Source: Methylophilaceae bacterium
GTDB taxonomy: Bacteria; Pseudomonadota; Gammaproteobacteria; Burkholderiales; Methylophilaceae
Direction of reading: 5' to 3'
Assembly (NCBI GenBank): GCA_013141125.1
Contig: JABFRO010000001.1
Location: 1,736,001-1,800,000, forward strand
Length of the DNA: 64,000 bases
Position numbers and translations under genes: made by a program. Under the pieces are notes generated by a model. The model searched no databases. It saw only the letters and a list, made by a program, of their open reading frames with translations, and was not told the DNA's origin. Positions 48,801-59,195 of this stretch are shown here, in pieces; the stretch's first letter is position 1; every line of letters starts with the position of its first letter.

Positions 48801-50939
48801 ATGTTTAATAAAGTAAAACGAAGTGTTCAGTACGGCGCACATGAGTTAACGATAGAAACCGGTGAAATTGCACGTCAAGCCGACGGTGCCGTTCTGGTTA
48901 GTTATGGCGATACCGTGATTTTAGTTACTGTAGTCGGCAAGACTGATGTCAAGCCAGGGCAAGACTTTTTCCCGCTGACTGTGGATTATCAAGAAAAAAC
49001 TTATGCAGCAGGCAAAATTCCTGGCAGTTTTTTCAAACGCGAAGGCCGTCCTTCCGAAAAAGAAACATTAACTTCACGCTTGATTGATCGCCCATTACGC
49101 CCCCTGTTCCCGGAAGCTTTTTATAACGAAATTCAGATTATTGCGACGGTATTGTCTTCCGATAGTGAAATTGATTCGGATATTCCATCCATTATTGGCG
49201 CTTCCGCCGCTTTGGCTATTTCCGGCATTCCGTTCTACGGCCCGATTGGCGCTGCGCGCGTGGGCTATATCAACGAAGAATATGTACTTAACCCAACCTC
49301 CACGCTACTGAAAGAATCCGAACTGGATTTGATTGTAGCCGCGACCAATACCGCCGTGCTGATGGTGGAATCCGAAGCCAAGGAACTGCCTGAAGATGTG
49401 ATGCTGGGTGCCGTGATCTATGGCCAGGAACAAATGCAAATCGTCATTAACATGATTAATGAGATAGCGGCTGAAGTAAACAAAGAAGCTTGGGATTGGA
49501 CACCTCCTGCGGTTGATACCGAGCTGGTAGAGAAAGTGACGGCGATTGCCGGAGCCGATATTAATGCCGCTTATCAAATTAAAGCCAAGGGCTTGCGCTC
49601 AGGCAAGCTGGATGAAATCAAAAACCGCGTGACCGCTGAACTGGTGAATGAAAATACGTCTACAGAACAAGCCAACAAAATCAAATCAGCCTTGTTTGAT
49701 TTGGAAGCCAAAGTGGTACGTGGTCAGATTCTGAATGGCGAGCCACGTATTGATGGCCGCGATACACGCACAGTGCGCCCCATCACCATTCGTGCTGGCG
49801 TATTGCCACGCACGCATGGCTCGGTATTGTTTACGCGTGGTGAAACCCAGGCTTTGGTCGTGGCAACTTTAGGTACGGGGCGTGATGAGCAAAAAGTGGA
49901 TGCGCTGCAAGGCGAATACACGGATCGCTTCATGTTGCATTACAACATGCCTCCTTATGCTACCGGTGAAACCGGCCGCGTAGGCACTCCTAAGCGCCGT
50001 GAAATCGGCCATGGCCGTTTGGCCAAGCGTGCTTTAATTGCCGTATTGCCTAGCCAGGATGAATTTGGTTATACCGTGCGTCTGGTTTCCGAGATTACCG
50101 AATCCAATGGCTCCAGCTCCATGGCTTCTGTCTGCGGCGGTTGTTTGGCGCTGATGGACGCAGGCGTGCCAGTTAAAGCGCATGTGGCCGGTATTGCCAT
50201 GGGCTTGATTAAGGAAGGCAATCGCGTAGCGGTGCTGACCGATATTCTGGGTGATGAAGATCATCTGGGTGATATGGATTTCAAAGTAGCCGGTACCGAT
50301 CAAGGTATTACCGCGTTGCAAATGGACATCAAAATCACCGGCATTACCGCTGAAATCATGCAAGTAGCTTTGTCGCAAGCCAAAGAAGGCCGCCTGCATA
50401 TTCTGGGCATCATGAAGACATCGCTGGATCATTCACGCAATGAGCTGTCAGCCTTTGCGCCGCGCATTATCACCATGAAAATCAATCCCGAAAAAATCCG
50501 TGATGTGATTGGCAAAGGCGGCGCAGTGATTCGTGCGTTGACCGAAGAAACCGGTGCCACCATTGACATTGAAGATGACGGCACCATCAAAATCGGCTGC
50601 GTCAGTGCCGAAGCCGGTGAAGAAGCCAAGAAGCGTATTGAAGCCATCACCGCAGAAGTGGAAATTGGTCAAGTTTACGAAGGCACTGTCATCAAATTGC
50701 TGGAATTTGGCGCGATTGTGACGCTATTGCCAGGCAAGGATGGCTTGCTGCATATCTCGCAAATTGCGCATCAACGCGTCAATGCTGTGGGCGATTTCCT
50801 CAAGGAAGGCCAACAAGTTACGGTTAAAGTCATTGAAACCGATGACAAAGGCCGCATTCGTTTAAGCATGAAGGCACTGATTGATCCGCCAGCACCAGCC
50901 GCTGCGGAAGAAAAAGTGGAAACTGAACCACAAGCCTGA
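48801..50939 (+). CDS. pnp: Polyribonucleotide nucleotidyltransferase (PNPase)
   Basis: A 712-residue exoribonuclease of the degradosome: two RNase PH domains (the second with [10 protein letters not shown] and FTRGETQAL), a KH domain near residues 555-610 ([16 protein letters not shown]) and an S1 domain ([19 protein letters not shown]). The ATG at 48801 follows AAAGGA; the 48765 frame extension is not needed. Confidence 0.97.
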   Translation: MFNKVKRSVQYGAHELTIETGEIARQADGAVLVSYGDTVILVTVVGKTDVKPGQDFFPLTVDYQEKTYAAGKIPGSFFKREGRPSEKETLTSRLIDRPLRPLFPEAFYNEIQIIATVLSSDSEIDSDIPSIIGASAALAISGIPFYGPIGAARVGYINEEYVLNPTSTLLKESELDLIVAATNTAVLMVESEAKELPEDVMLGAVIYGQEQMQIVINMINEIAAEVNKEAWDWTPPAVDTELVEKVTAIAGADINAAYQIKAKGLRSGKLDEIKNRVTAELVNENTSTEQANKIKSALFDLEAKVVRGQILNGEPRIDGRDTRTVRPITIRAGVLPRTHGSVLFTRGETQALVVATLGTGRDEQKVDALQGEYTDRFMLHYNMPPYATGETGRVGTPKRREIGHGRLAKRALIAVLPSQDEFGYTVRLVSEITESNGSSSMASVCGGCLALMDAGVPVKAHVAGIAMGLIKEGNRVAVLTDILGDEDHLGDMDFKVAGTDQGITALQMDIKITGITAEIMQVALSQAKEGRLHILGIMKTSLDHSRNELSAFAPRIITMKINPEKIRDVIGKGGAVIRALTEETGATIDIEDDGTIKIGCVSAEAGEEAKKRIEAITAEVEIGQVYEGTVIKLLEFGAIVTLLPGKDGLLHISQIAHQRVNAVGDFLKEGQQVTVKVIETDDKGRIRLSMKALIDPPAPAAAEEKVETEPQA

Positions 50940-50985
50940 TAAGTCTGTCATTAGCATAATCCCGGTAATCAGACTGGGGTGATAA

Positions 50986-51020
50986 AATTGGGGCGGTGCA
51001 GCTTGCATCGCCCCAATTTG
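50986..51020 (+). terminator. Hairpin terminator after pnp
   Basis: A long GC-rich stem (AAATTGGGGCG paired with CGCCCCAATTT plus inner TGCA pairs) lies about 50 bases after the pnp stop. The T-run is short. Confidence 0.7.
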
Positions 51021-51099
51021 CATTTTGGCTGCCGGATTCAGCGCTGCTATCAACGGCATATCAAATGCTTCAATATTGATTTTAAATGGAATAATTTAT

Positions 51100-51837
51100 T
51101 TGGCTAATGCATCCAAACTTCAGGATTTAATTGCGCGCATCAGGCAGGTGGGCTTCTGTTTTGTTCCGGCGGCACAAATGCAGCCATACCTGAGCGCAGA
51201 TAACGCACAGGCTTTAAGCGATTGGGAACAATTTGCGGCCAGCTGGGAAGCTATGCCCCAGGATCAATACATGGCCGATGGCGGGCATTATCGTCGCCGC
51301 CGCTATGCCACATTGCGTGCCACCGCCGAGAGCGGCAGCATAGTGCTGCAAGCGCATCAACCGCATTATCAAAGCGTGGAATACAACGCCCTCAACGGCG
51401 GCGTGGCGCGCCATTTCGCCCCTATCCTGCCTGACATCATGCTTGGCTCCACCATGCGCAGCGTGCTCAATTTCGCGCATGGTCTATTTAGCCAATTGCT
51501 GCCAACGCCTGCCTGGCATATTGAAGTACACCAATTCAGAATAGAAGCAGGTAGCGGAGAAACCGGCAAACCCACGCCGGAAGGCATACACCGCGATGGC
51601 GTGGATTATGTGCTGGTGCTAATGGTAAAACGGCACAATATTTCCAGCGGCACCACTACCCTGCATGATCTGGAACAACGCGGCCTGGATTACTTTACCT
51701 TGACTCAGCCACTGGATTGCGCCATCGTCAATGATAAACGTTGTATGCACGGCGTAACCCCAGTAGAACAGCTAGATCCCAGCCAACCCGCCTATCGGGA
51801 TGTGCTGGTGGTCACGTTTACTGGCGTGAAACCTTAA
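51100..51837 (+). CDS. 2OG-Fe(II) dioxygenase family protein
   Basis: A 245-residue protein resembling the 2OG-Fe dioxygenase group that includes bacterial free amino-acid hydroxylases. The iron ligands are visible as HRDG (His-x-Asp, about residues 165-168) and the distal His of CMHGV, with a following Arg region (AYRDVLVV) for 2-oxoglutarate. The substrate is unknown. I place the start at TTG 51100, eight bases after GGAA; the 51025 frame start would lie in the pnp terminator region. It is a single gene with a convergent neighbour. Confidence 0.75.
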   Translation: MANASKLQDLIARIRQVGFCFVPAAQMQPYLSADNAQALSDWEQFAASWEAMPQDQYMADGGHYRRRRYATLRATAESGSIVLQAHQPHYQSVEYNALNGGVARHFAPILPDIMLGSTMRSVLNFAHGLFSQLLPTPAWHIEVHQFRIEAGSGETGKPTPEGIHRDGVDYVLVLMVKRHNISSGTTTLHDLEQRGLDYFTLTQPLDCAIVNDKRCMHGVTPVEQLDPSQPAYRDVLVVTFTGVKP

Positions 51838-51843
51838 ATCTGA

Positions 51844-52218
51844 TTAAGACTTTTTAATCCACACCACATCCGGCAAGCCTGCAAAATGCGCATCGCAAGT
51901 GAGTAAGTCTGCACCATGTACCAGTGCTGTGGCATACACAATCGCATCCGCAGTGGCGAGCTTATAAGGACGATGCAATTCTGCGGCCTGCAACGCAATT
52001 TTGGTATCAAGTGCCACCACTTCACAATTCTGGGTAAAAGCGATGACTTGATCGGCTGCTGCCTCACCAACCTCACGCGTCAGCCATTTACAAAGTTCCA
52101 GTTGCACAATGGTAGGTACAATACATTGCGCACTTTCAGGAAATACTTCGGCAATGGCTTGTTTTAACGGGCTGTCAATCAGCCATTCTATCCAGACTGA
52201 AGTATCAACAACGCGCAT
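51844..52218 (-). CDS. vapC: PIN-domain ribonuclease toxin VapC
   Basis: A 124-residue PIN-domain protein. The acidic active-site residues are Asp5 (VVDTSVW), a Glu near 41 (QLELCKW), the Asp of ATADAIVYA near 90 and the Asp of TCDAHF. It should cleave RNA when free of antitoxin. Its ATG shares one base with the antitoxin stop. Confidence 0.88.
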   Translation of the reverse strand: MRVVDTSVWIEWLIDSPLKQAIAEVFPESAQCIVPTIVQLELCKWLTREVGEAAADQVIAFTQNCEVVALDTKIALQAAELHRPYKLATADAIVYATALVHGADLLTCDAHFAGLPDVVWIKKS

Positions 52219-52430
52219 TAAAATCTATCGCCACGATCTCTATATCCTGACGCATCAGCATTTGTCGCAAGGCCTTTTAATTGCTCAAAACTGGGCACAG
52301 GCATGAGCAGTACGCCCTTGCCTTTAGGGATGAAAACAAATTGCTGCCCGGATTGCCAATGCAGCTCTTCCCGTACAGATTTGGGAATAGAGATTTGGTA
52401 TTTGCTGGAAAGCGTAGCTGTCGCTGACAT
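52218..52430 (-). CDS. vapB: AbrB/SpoVT-type antitoxin VapB
   Basis: A 70-residue swapped-hairpin DNA-binding antitoxin: ATLSSKYQISIPKSVREELHW is the AbrB fold, and the C-terminal tail should wrap the toxin. It probably represses its own promoter. The ATG at 52430 follows GGAG at good spacing; the ATG at 52448 is the alternative. Confidence 0.87.
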   Translation of the reverse strand: MSATATLSSKYQISIPKSVREELHWQSGQQFVFIPKGKGVLLMPVPSFEQLKGLATNADASGYRDRGDRF

Positions 52431-52520
52431 TTCATACTCCAGTTCCATCGATATAAATTAAGTAAGAATATAACAGTGGCCAGCGTTTAAAGCTAACAAC
52501 AAAAGCAGTAGCCAATTCAG

Positions 52521-53144
52521 CTATTTCTTTTCAAAACCTGATTCCGTACCGTTAATCAGCTTTTGGATATTGCTGCGATGCCGCCAGATCAGCAACAGCG
52601 ATAACACCAGCACCATCAGCACATAATCCTTATAGGGGCGGCTGAGAATCAACCAGGCATAAACAGGCGCAAACACGGCAGCGGTGATGGCGGCCAGTGA
52701 AGAATAGCGCATGATGGCAAACACCAGCAGCCAGGTGATCGCCGCAAACAAGCCCAGCCACCAGGAAATGGCCAGCATGATACCCAATGCCGTCGCCACG
52801 CCTTTACCGCCTTTAAAGCCATGAAAAATCGGATACAAATGGCCGATAAATACCGCCAGCCCCACAGAGCTGACCACCCACATCAACATGCCATAATGCA
52901 GCGCCAGCCACACGGCCAGCCAGCCTTTCAAGGCATCGCCCAGCAAGGTGAGCGCGGCGGCCAGTTTTTTGCCGCTACGCAAGACATTGGTCGCCCCCGG
53001 ATTGCCGGAACCGACAGTGCGCGGATCAGGCAATCCAAACGCACGGCTGACCCAAATACCAAAGGAAATCGAGCCAAGCAGATAGGCCACCACAATGCAA
53101 GCAACCGGAATCAAGGTGACGGGAATAAAACCTAACTCATCCAT
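52521..53144 (-). CDS. plsY: Acyl-phosphate glycerol-3-phosphate acyltransferase
   Basis: A 207-residue membrane acyltransferase that makes lysophosphatidic acid from acyl-phosphate. The motifs [23 protein letters not shown] and the late [12 protein letters not shown] (glycine-rich phosphate loop) are diagnostic. It is divergent from folB, a common pairing. Confidence 0.95.
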   Translation of the reverse strand: MDELGFIPVTLIPVACIVVAYLLGSISFGIWVSRAFGLPDPRTVGSGNPGATNVLRSGKKLAAALTLLGDALKGWLAVWLALHYGMLMWVVSSVGLAVFIGHLYPIFHGFKGGKGVATALGIMLAISWWLGLFAAITWLLVFAIMRYSSLAAITAAVFAPVYAWLILSRPYKDYVLMVLVLSLLLIWRHRSNIQKLINGTESGFEKK

Positions 53145-53204
53145 ATAAAGATACTCTAAAATTCACAGGGGCTTAATTCTAAACCATAAGGGTGCAGTAA
53201 ACGC

Positions 53205-53567
53205 ATGGACATCATTTTTCTGCAGGAAGTAAAAGTCGAAACCAAGCTGGGCGTGCCGGAATGGGAGCGCATGACCGCGCAAACCATCGTGCTCGACATC
53301 GAAATCGCCATGCCGCACAGCAACAGCTGCCACACCGATGCCATAGACGACACCATCGATTACGGCGCGGTAGTCGCGCGCATCCGCCAAACCTTGAGCG
53401 AACATTCGTTTCGTCTGGTGGAAGCGCTGGCCGAGCACGTATGCCAGCTCATCATGCGCGAATTCGGCGCCCCCTGGGTGAAAATAAAAGTCGCCAAACC
53501 GGGCATATTGCCGGGGCTAAAAGCGCTGGGCGTCATCATTGAACGCAGTAAAACGGAAGGAAATTAA
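53205..53567 (+). CDS. folB: Dihydroneopterin aldolase
   Basis: A 120-residue folate-pathway aldolase. The opening DIIFLQEVKVETKLGVPEWE with the catalytic Glu and the WVKIKVAKPG segment with its Lys match the family. It lies three bases before the EVE-domain gene. Confidence 0.92.
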   Translation: MDIIFLQEVKVETKLGVPEWERMTAQTIVLDIEIAMPHSNSCHTDAIDDTIDYGAVVARIRQTLSEHSFRLVEALAEHVCQLIMREFGAPWVKIKVAKPGILPGLKALGVIIERSKTEGN

Positions 53568-53570
53568 AGT

Positions 53571-54032
53571 ATGCGATATTGGTTAATGAAATCCGAACCC
53601 GGCGATTGCTCCATAGACGATCTGGCCGGCTTCCCCAACCAAACCGTGGATTGGTACGGCATCCGCAATTATCAGGCGCGCAACTTCATGCGCGACCAGA
53701 TGCAACCGGGGGACTTGGCTTTTTTTTACCACTCCAATTGCAAAGAACCGGGCATCGTCGGCATCGTCGAAATCAGCTGCCACGCCTACCCGGATCGCAC
53801 GCAATTCGACCCCAAGCACAAATACTTTGAGCCAAAATCCACGCTGGAAACCCCACGCTGGGTGAATGTCGATGTGAAACTTGTGCGCAAAACCCGTCTG
53901 TTAAACCTGAAAGAATTGCGCGAATATCCCGAACTGGAACACATGCGCATCCTGCAACGTGGCAACCGTTTGTCGATTACGCCGGTTGACCCCAGGGAAT
54001 GGGCGTTTATCAATGGGGTATTGGCGGAGTGA
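53571..54032 (+). CDS. EVE-domain protein
   Basis: A 153-residue protein that is one EVE domain, a PUA-like fold that binds modified bases in DNA or RNA. RYWLMKSEP, GIRNYQARNFM and AFFYHSNCKEPGIVGI form the cage residues and core. Single-domain versions are housekeeping-like and of unclear role; fused versions act in restriction. It is probably co-transcribed with folB. Confidence 0.9.
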   Translation: MRYWLMKSEPGDCSIDDLAGFPNQTVDWYGIRNYQARNFMRDQMQPGDLAFFYHSNCKEPGIVGIVEISCHAYPDRTQFDPKHKYFEPKSTLETPRWVNVDVKLVRKTRLLNLKELREYPELEHMRILQRGNRLSITPVDPREWAFINGVLAE

Positions 54033-54213
54033 GTAGGCAGCATATGCCTGCAATATAATTAATACGGAAAGCCAATTTATTATTCTTCACACAACAAAAT
54101 GATGCTTTCATCAAAGGAAACCCTTTAGTCAATCAATACAAATTGACCCGCTAGCATTGTGGGTATAGTCTGTCTTTACACTGTCACCATGACAGGCTGC
54201 GAGGGAAGCTATC

Positions 54214-56142
54214 ATGAAGTATTTATTGCGATTTGTCGTTTTCGTTCTGATGGTTGGACATTTTTCAGCTTGGGCAGGGCTAAACGAGGACTTGTTGGCT
54301 GCCGCCAGAAATGGCAATAGCGAGGAAGTCAAGCGATTGCTAGATGCTCACGCTGATGTTTCTGTGCAGGATGCTGAGGGTGTGACCCCTTTGCATGAGG
54401 CGGCTGCTTCGGGCAATCGTAACACCGTAGAATTACTCATTGCCCAACATGCCAACGTCAATGCCAGCGATCGACGTGGTTTTACGCCTTTGCATCTTGC
54501 CGCCAAGAATGACCACACTAAGGTTGTCGAAACCTTGCTCACGAATAAAGCCAATATCGCGCAACAAACAATAGAGGGCGAATCACCGTTGAGTATTGCC
54601 GCCGTCAACGGCAACAGCGCTACGACTGAGTTATTGTTGATTCATGGTGCTAACGCGAACATCAAGGATAAACAGGGACAACCTCTTTTATTTAAAATCC
54701 TAAGCATCGAACGACGATTTTACTCACTTGTTTCACCATATTTTAGTAATGAACTTTCATCTGACGACAGGGAAAAACTCGCTAAACTTCGCCAGGAAGT
54801 TAAAGGTGAATGGCAAGTCGTGTCCAAACTGCTGGTGAAACATGGCGCTGACGTAAGTGAAGATCAGGGCGGAAATGGTCCTCTGTACATGGCGGCTACG
54901 ATTGGAGATCGTGAACTAGTCGAGTTGATGCTTGCCAAGGGTGCGCGTGTTGATGGAGATGTTTCCAAATGTGTTTGTGAAACGCCTTTACATTCGGCTA
55001 TCGCTGAACGGCATACAGAAATTGCGGAGTTGCTAATCAATCGTGGAGCCAACGTCAATGCCTTGAACAGGAGCAATCGTACCCCCTTGCATTTTTTGGC
55101 TCGTGATGTAAAAGATAAAAAACTTGCGGAGCTGATGATTAGTCAAGGTGCGGATGTGAATGCGAAAGATAAATACGGCGAAACCGCTTACGACTTTGCT
55201 ATACGCACAGGCAATCAGGTAGTTGCCTCAGTGTTACAACAACATGGGGGAAAGGCGAACCAACCCACTGCCAAAAGCAAATTGGATGCACTCAATCGTA
55301 TGCTGGATAATGGCGTATCCCCGAATCAAAAGCTTCCTGACGGTTCCACTTTACTAACTTCCATGGTAACAGCAGGTGACCTAATCTTGGTGGAACACTT
55401 GCTGGAAAGAGGTGCTGATGTAAATGCCAAAGGTGAAAATGACATACCCCCACTAATTGCTGTTTTTACTACACCTCTGTTGCAAACACCCCTAGGTTTG
55501 ATATTAGCAAAACAAACGCATGCACCCAAAGAATTCATAGACATTGTGCGAACAATGCAGGGGCAATGGCGCGAGATCTCCTTATTGCTAATCAAAAAGG
55601 GGGCAGATATCAACACCCATGCACCGAACAATGGCATGACCCCGCTACATTATGCTGCGTCTCTGGGTTACCGTGACGTGGCAGAAGTGTTGCTCGTCAA
55701 GGGTGCAAATATCGATGCTAAAGATGCACAAAATGCTACTCCACTATATTTTGCCATCATGGCAGATCATTCTGATATGGTCAGCATGTTATTGGAAAAA
55801 GAAGCCAACAATAATGCTGTTGGCATTGAGGGGGTAACGCTCTTGCATCTAGCCGTTGCGTCAAGGCAGGACGAAAGCGGCAAACTACTTGGATCGCAAA
55901 AGATCGCAAAATTGTTGATCTCTCGTGGTGCAAATATCAATGCCAAAACCAAATCAGGAAATTCACCTCTTCATTTGGTCGCTAGATATACTGGTGAGGT
56001 AGAAGTAGCTAAGCTACTGATTGATAAAGGCGCTGAAGTGAATGCGTTGGACAACGATTCTCATACACCCTTGTACTATGCGACAGAGCAAGGCAATACA
56101 GATGTCGCTGAGATATTGATTCAACACGGCGCGACTAAATAG
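54214..56142 (+). CDS. Large exported ankyrin-repeat protein
   Basis: A 642-residue protein with a Sec signal (LRFVVFVLMVGHFSAWA, residues 5-21) and about 15 ankyrin repeats, many with the TPLHxAA core. It is built as two similar halves: in each, an insert of about 40 residues precedes a repeat marked by GEWQVVSKLLVKHGAD or GQWREISLLLIKKGAD. There is no catalytic domain. It should bind proteins in the periplasm or outside the cell. It stands alone, with a weak hairpin before it and a terminator after. Confidence 0.87.
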   Translation: MKYLLRFVVFVLMVGHFSAWAGLNEDLLAAARNGNSEEVKRLLDAHADVSVQDAEGVTPLHEAAASGNRNTVELLIAQHANVNASDRRGFTPLHLAAKNDHTKVVETLLTNKANIAQQTIEGESPLSIAAVNGNSATTELLLIHGANANIKDKQGQPLLFKILSIERRFYSLVSPYFSNELSSDDREKLAKLRQEVKGEWQVVSKLLVKHGADVSEDQGGNGPLYMAATIGDRELVELMLAKGARVDGDVSKCVCETPLHSAIAERHTEIAELLINRGANVNALNRSNRTPLHFLARDVKDKKLAELMISQGADVNAKDKYGETAYDFAIRTGNQVVASVLQQHGGKANQPTAKSKLDALNRMLDNGVSPNQKLPDGSTLLTSMVTAGDLILVEHLLERGADVNAKGENDIPPLIAVFTTPLLQTPLGLILAKQTHAPKEFIDIVRTMQGQWREISLLLIKKGADINTHAPNNGMTPLHYAASLGYRDVAEVLLVKGANIDAKDAQNATPLYFAIMADHSDMVSMLLEKEANNNAVGIEGVTLLHLAVASRQDESGKLLGSQKIAKLLISRGANINAKTKSGNSPLHLVARYTGEVEVAKLLIDKGAEVNALDNDSHTPLYYATEQGNTDVAEILIQHGATK

Positions 56143-56176
56143 CGAGTGGCTTACAGCCCAAAAATTTGGGGGGGAC

Positions 56177-56210
56177 AATAGAATTGATTAACATTTCTTT
56201 CAATTCTATT
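56177..56210 (+). terminator. Terminator of ankyrin-repeat gene
   Basis: Perfect 11-base arms (AATAGAATTGA and TCAATTCTATT) 35 bases after the stop, with a T-rich run (TTGCTTTTTT) after them. Confidence 0.75.
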
Positions 56211-56261
56211 TTGCTTTTTTCCAGCTCGAGCATGGCACATGACGTTCAGCCTGCTTGGCAG
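56204..56261. repeat. Imperfect direct repeat, left copy, flanking fitAB module
   Basis: About 58 bases resembling 57183-57242. The last 24 bases match at 22 positions, and most differences further left are transitions. It lies upstream of the toxin-antitoxin pair. Confidence 0.7.
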
Positions 56262-56427
56262 AATTGGGGACAGCCCACGCTTAAAAACACCTTATGCTAC
56301 TAAACCAATCTTTAGTCGTGAGTAATACCAAAAATCGCAATGTAAATAGCTCAAAACTGGATTCAGTTGCCCCGATGCTTGCGCCAGCTTACAATGCCAG
56401 CACATGATGGCAGGCTAGGGGAAAGAG

Positions 56428-56658
56428 ATGGCGAATTTAAGCATCCGCAAGCTGGACGACGACACATTTACGCGTTTGCGGATTCGCGCGGCACGTAATC
56501 ATATATCCATGGAAGAAGAGGCCAGGCGTATTCTGCGTCAAGTGGTGACAGCCCCTATGCCGCTGGGCGACCTTGCCTTGCAGTTCTTTGGTAACGATGG
56601 TGGCGTTGAGCTGGAACTCCCGCAACACATCCCTCATCAACCCTTAGGTTTGGTCTGA
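56428..56658 (+). CDS. FitA-like ribbon-helix-helix antitoxin
   Basis: A 76-residue protein with a typical FitA beginning: ANLSIRKLDDDTFTRLRIRAA, then HISMEEEARRILRQVV, an RHH DNA-binding fold. The C-terminal tail with DLALQFFG should bind the toxin. Its stop shares one base with the next ATG. With the toxin broken, the antitoxin may now be a leftover repressor. Confidence 0.85.
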   Translation: MANLSIRKLDDDTFTRLRIRAARNHISMEEEARRILRQVVTAPMPLGDLALQFFGNDGGVELELPQHIPHQPLGLV

Positions 56659-57078
56659 TGATTATTGTTGACACCAATATCATTTCAGAAATCATGCGTC
56701 CACAACCGTTACCATCCGTTCTTAACTGGTTAAATACTCAAAACAGTCATCAACTGTTCATCACGACTGTGACACTGGCAGAAATTGGCTATGGCCTGCG
56801 AATTTTGCCTGAAGGTCAGCGCCGTTGGCAGCTACACAAACGTTTTGAGCAATTCATCTCACAGGCGTTTGAGGAGCGTGTGCTGGATTTCACCGAAGCA
56901 GCTGCCCGTGCCTATGCGGAAATCATGGGGGCATTGCAAAGAGATTGGCCTTCCCATGAGCATCGCGGATGGGCAAATTGCAGGCATCGCCCATAGCCAC
57001 GAGTTTGCTGTAGCAACTCGAAACATTAAGGATTTCGAGCATTGTGGACTTGCGCTGATTAATCCGTTTCAAAACTGA
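56658..57078 (+). pseudogene. FitB-like PIN toxin, frameshifted
   Basis: The first frame (56658-56996) reads a FitB-type PIN domain with Asp5 (IVDTNII), Glu near 42 (LAEIGYG) and then, after EIMGALQR, loses homology. The next frame continues it with GLPMSIADGQIAGIA and ATRNIKDFEHCG to 57078. Between the conserved Gly codons there are 16 bases where 15 would keep frame, so one extra base near 56930-56945 disrupts the gene. The truncated product lacks the third acidic residue (ADGQ), so the toxin is probably inactive. A sequence error is the alternative. Confidence 0.8.
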
Positions 57079-57182
57079 CCATGCTGCAAACTTATTTAAG
57101 TGCGCAAGAGGCAATAACGGCAAGGCATTGCGCTGTATGTATGATGCTGTAGTACAAAATACGTCCATAATTTTCTATCTGC

Positions 57183-57242
57183 ATTCAGCTTTGCTTTACC
57201 TCCAACCCAAGCGCAGTGCATGACGTTCACCCTGCTTTGCAG
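57183..57242. repeat. Imperfect direct repeat, right copy, flanking fitAB module
   Basis: Partner of 56204-56261 in the same orientation. It ends 36 bases before mnmG, so it also forms part of the mnmG upstream region. Confidence 0.7.
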
Positions 57243-57278
57243 TAACATACACCCCCTGAATAATCCTGACTAAAAACT

Positions 57279-59195
57279 ATGCAATTCCCTGAAAAATTTG
57301 ATGTTATTGTGGTCGGCGGCGGCCATGCCGGTACCGAGGCGGCGCTGGCGAGTGCGCGTATGGGGCGCAAAACCTTGTTGTTGTCGCACAACATTGAAAC
57401 GCTGGGGCAAATGTCGTGCAACCCGTCCATAGGCGGCATAGGCAAGGGGCATTTGGTCAAGGAAGTGGATGCCCTGGGCGGCGCGATGGCGGCGGCGACC
57501 GATGAAGGCGGTATCCAGTTTCGCATTCTAAACTCAAGTAAAGGCCCGGCCGTGCGTGCCACGCGCGCGCAAGCGGATCGTATTTTGTATAAAGCGGCGA
57601 TTCGCCACAGGCTGGAAAATCAGCCTAATTTGTGGCTGTTTCAGCAGGCGGTGGATGACATTATTCTGGAGGGTGATCGTGCGGCAGGCGTAGTCACGCA
57701 GCTGGGTTTGCGCTTTGCGGCTCAAGCCGTGGTACTGACGGCGGGTACTTTTCTAGGCGGCTTGGTGCATGTGGGTTTAAGCCATTATCCGGCTGGGCGT
57801 GCCGGTGATCCGCCGTCTATTTCATTGGCGGCGCGCTTGCGCGAAATTGGCCTGCCTGCCGGACGCTTGAAAACCGGCACACCGCCGCGTATTGATGGCC
57901 GCACCATTGATTATGCGGTGATGCAGGAACAGCCGGGAGATGATCCGGTGCCGGTGTTTTCCTTTCTCGGGCTGGCGGCGCAGCATCCGCAACAACTGCC
58001 ATGCTGGATTACGCATACCAATGAGCGCACCCATGACATCATCCGCAGCGGGCTGGATAGATCGCCCATGTATACCGGCGTGATTGAAGGCATAGGGCCG
58101 CGTTATTGTCCCTCGGTTGAAGATAAAATTCACCGCTTTGCCGATAAAAACTCGCACCAGATTTTTCTGGAGCCGGAAGGCCTGACCACGCACGAAATTT
58201 ATCCCAACGGCATTTCCACCAGCTTGCCGTTTGATATTCAATACCAACTGGTGCGGTCTATACGCGGGCTAGAAAACGCGCACATTCTGCGCCCCGGTTA
58301 TGCCATTGAATATGATTACTATGACCCGCGCGGCCTGAAAAGCTCGCTGGAAACCAAAGCTGTGCCAGGCTTATTCTTTGCCGGACAGATTAACGGCACC
58401 ACAGGTTACGAAGAAGCCGCCGCGCAAGGCTTGCTGGCGGGTGCCAATGCCGCCTTGTATGCTGCAGAACAAGAAGCCTGGTGCCCCAGCCGCGATCAGG
58501 CCTATCTGGGCGTATTGGTGGATGATTTGATTACCAATGGCGTAAGCGAACCGTATCGCATGTTCACCAGCCGCGCCGAATATCGTTTATTGCTGCGTGA
58601 AGACAACGCCGATATGCGCCTCACCGAAGCGGGTCGCAAAATCGGCCTGGTGGATGATGTGCGCTGGGAGGTCTTCAGCCGCAAGCAGGAAGCCATACTG
58701 CGCGAGCAGGAACGGCTGAAACGCCAGTTTGTGCAGCCCAGCTCCTTGCCGCTGGAAGATGCCATACGCGTGCTGGGCAAGCCTATCGAACATGAATACT
58801 CGCTGTTTGAACTGCTGCGCCGCCCGGATGTGAGCTATGACGCGTTGTTGAGTCTGCCCTTGGCCGGGGATGCCGATGCAACGGGAGAAGTGGATGAACA
58901 AGTACGGCAACAAGTGGAAATCGCCGCCAAATATCAGGGCTATATCGACCGCCAAACCGAAGAAATCGAACGTTCACGCGGCAGCGAGCATACCAAATTC
59001 CCCGCCACCATGGATTACCGCGATGTGCATGGCCTCTCCATAGAAGCCCAACAAAAACTGAGCCTGCACAAGCCGGAAACCATAGGCCAGGCCGGGCGTA
59101 TTTCCGGCATTACCCCGGCGGCCATTTCCCTGTTGCTGGTTTATCTCAAACGTAAAAGTCGCAAAAATACTGAAGTTGCGGAGCGCTTGGCATGA
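57279..59195 (+). CDS. mnmG: tRNA uridine-5-carboxymethylaminomethyl modification enzyme MnmG
   Basis: A 638-residue flavoprotein that with MnmE modifies wobble U34. The FAD motif [12 protein letters not shown] (residues 11-22), the signature CNPSIGG and the second GGxxx region ([20 protein letters not shown]) are present. It heads mnmG-rsmG-parA-parB, a block often near the replication origin, though no dnaA or oriC is in the window. Confidence 0.97.
   Translation: MQFPEKFDVIVVGGGHAGTEAALASARMGRKTLLLSHNIETLGQMSCNPSIGGIGKGHLVKEVDALGGAMAAATDEGGIQFRILNSSKGPAVRATRAQADRILYKAAIRHRLENQPNLWLFQQAVDDIILEGDRAAGVVTQLGLRFAAQAVVLTAGTFLGGLVHVGLSHYPAGRAGDPPSISLAARLREIGLPAGRLKTGTPPRIDGRTIDYAVMQEQPGDDPVPVFSFLGLAAQHPQQLPCWITHTNERTHDIIRSGLDRSPMYTGVIEGIGPRYCPSVEDKIHRFADKNSHQIFLEPEGLTTHEIYPNGISTSLPFDIQYQLVRSIRGLENAHILRPGYAIEYDYYDPRGLKSSLETKAVPGLFFAGQINGTTGYEEAAAQGLLAGANAALYAAEQEAWCPSRDQAYLGVLVDDLITNGVSEPYRMFTSRAEYRLLLREDNADMRLTEAGRKIGLVDDVRWEVFSRKQEAILREQERLKRQFVQPSSLPLEDAIRVLGKPIEHEYSLFELLRRPDVSYDALLSLPLAGDADATGEVDEQVRQQVEIAAKYQGYIDRQTEEIERSRGSEHTKFPATMDYRDVHGLSIEAQQKLSLHKPETIGQAGRISGITPAAISLLLVYLKRKSRKNTEVAERLA

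Noticed and set aside
50940-51099. In-frame start at 51025 for the dioxygenase gene
   Set aside because: It would place the N-terminus right behind the pnp terminator hairpin without a ribosome site; TTG 51100 is better placed.
56143-56427. Possible insertion-sequence remnant after the ankyrin gene
   Set aside because: GGGGACA motifs and repeats are present, but no transposase fragment or terminal inverted repeats can be read, so I report only the repeats.
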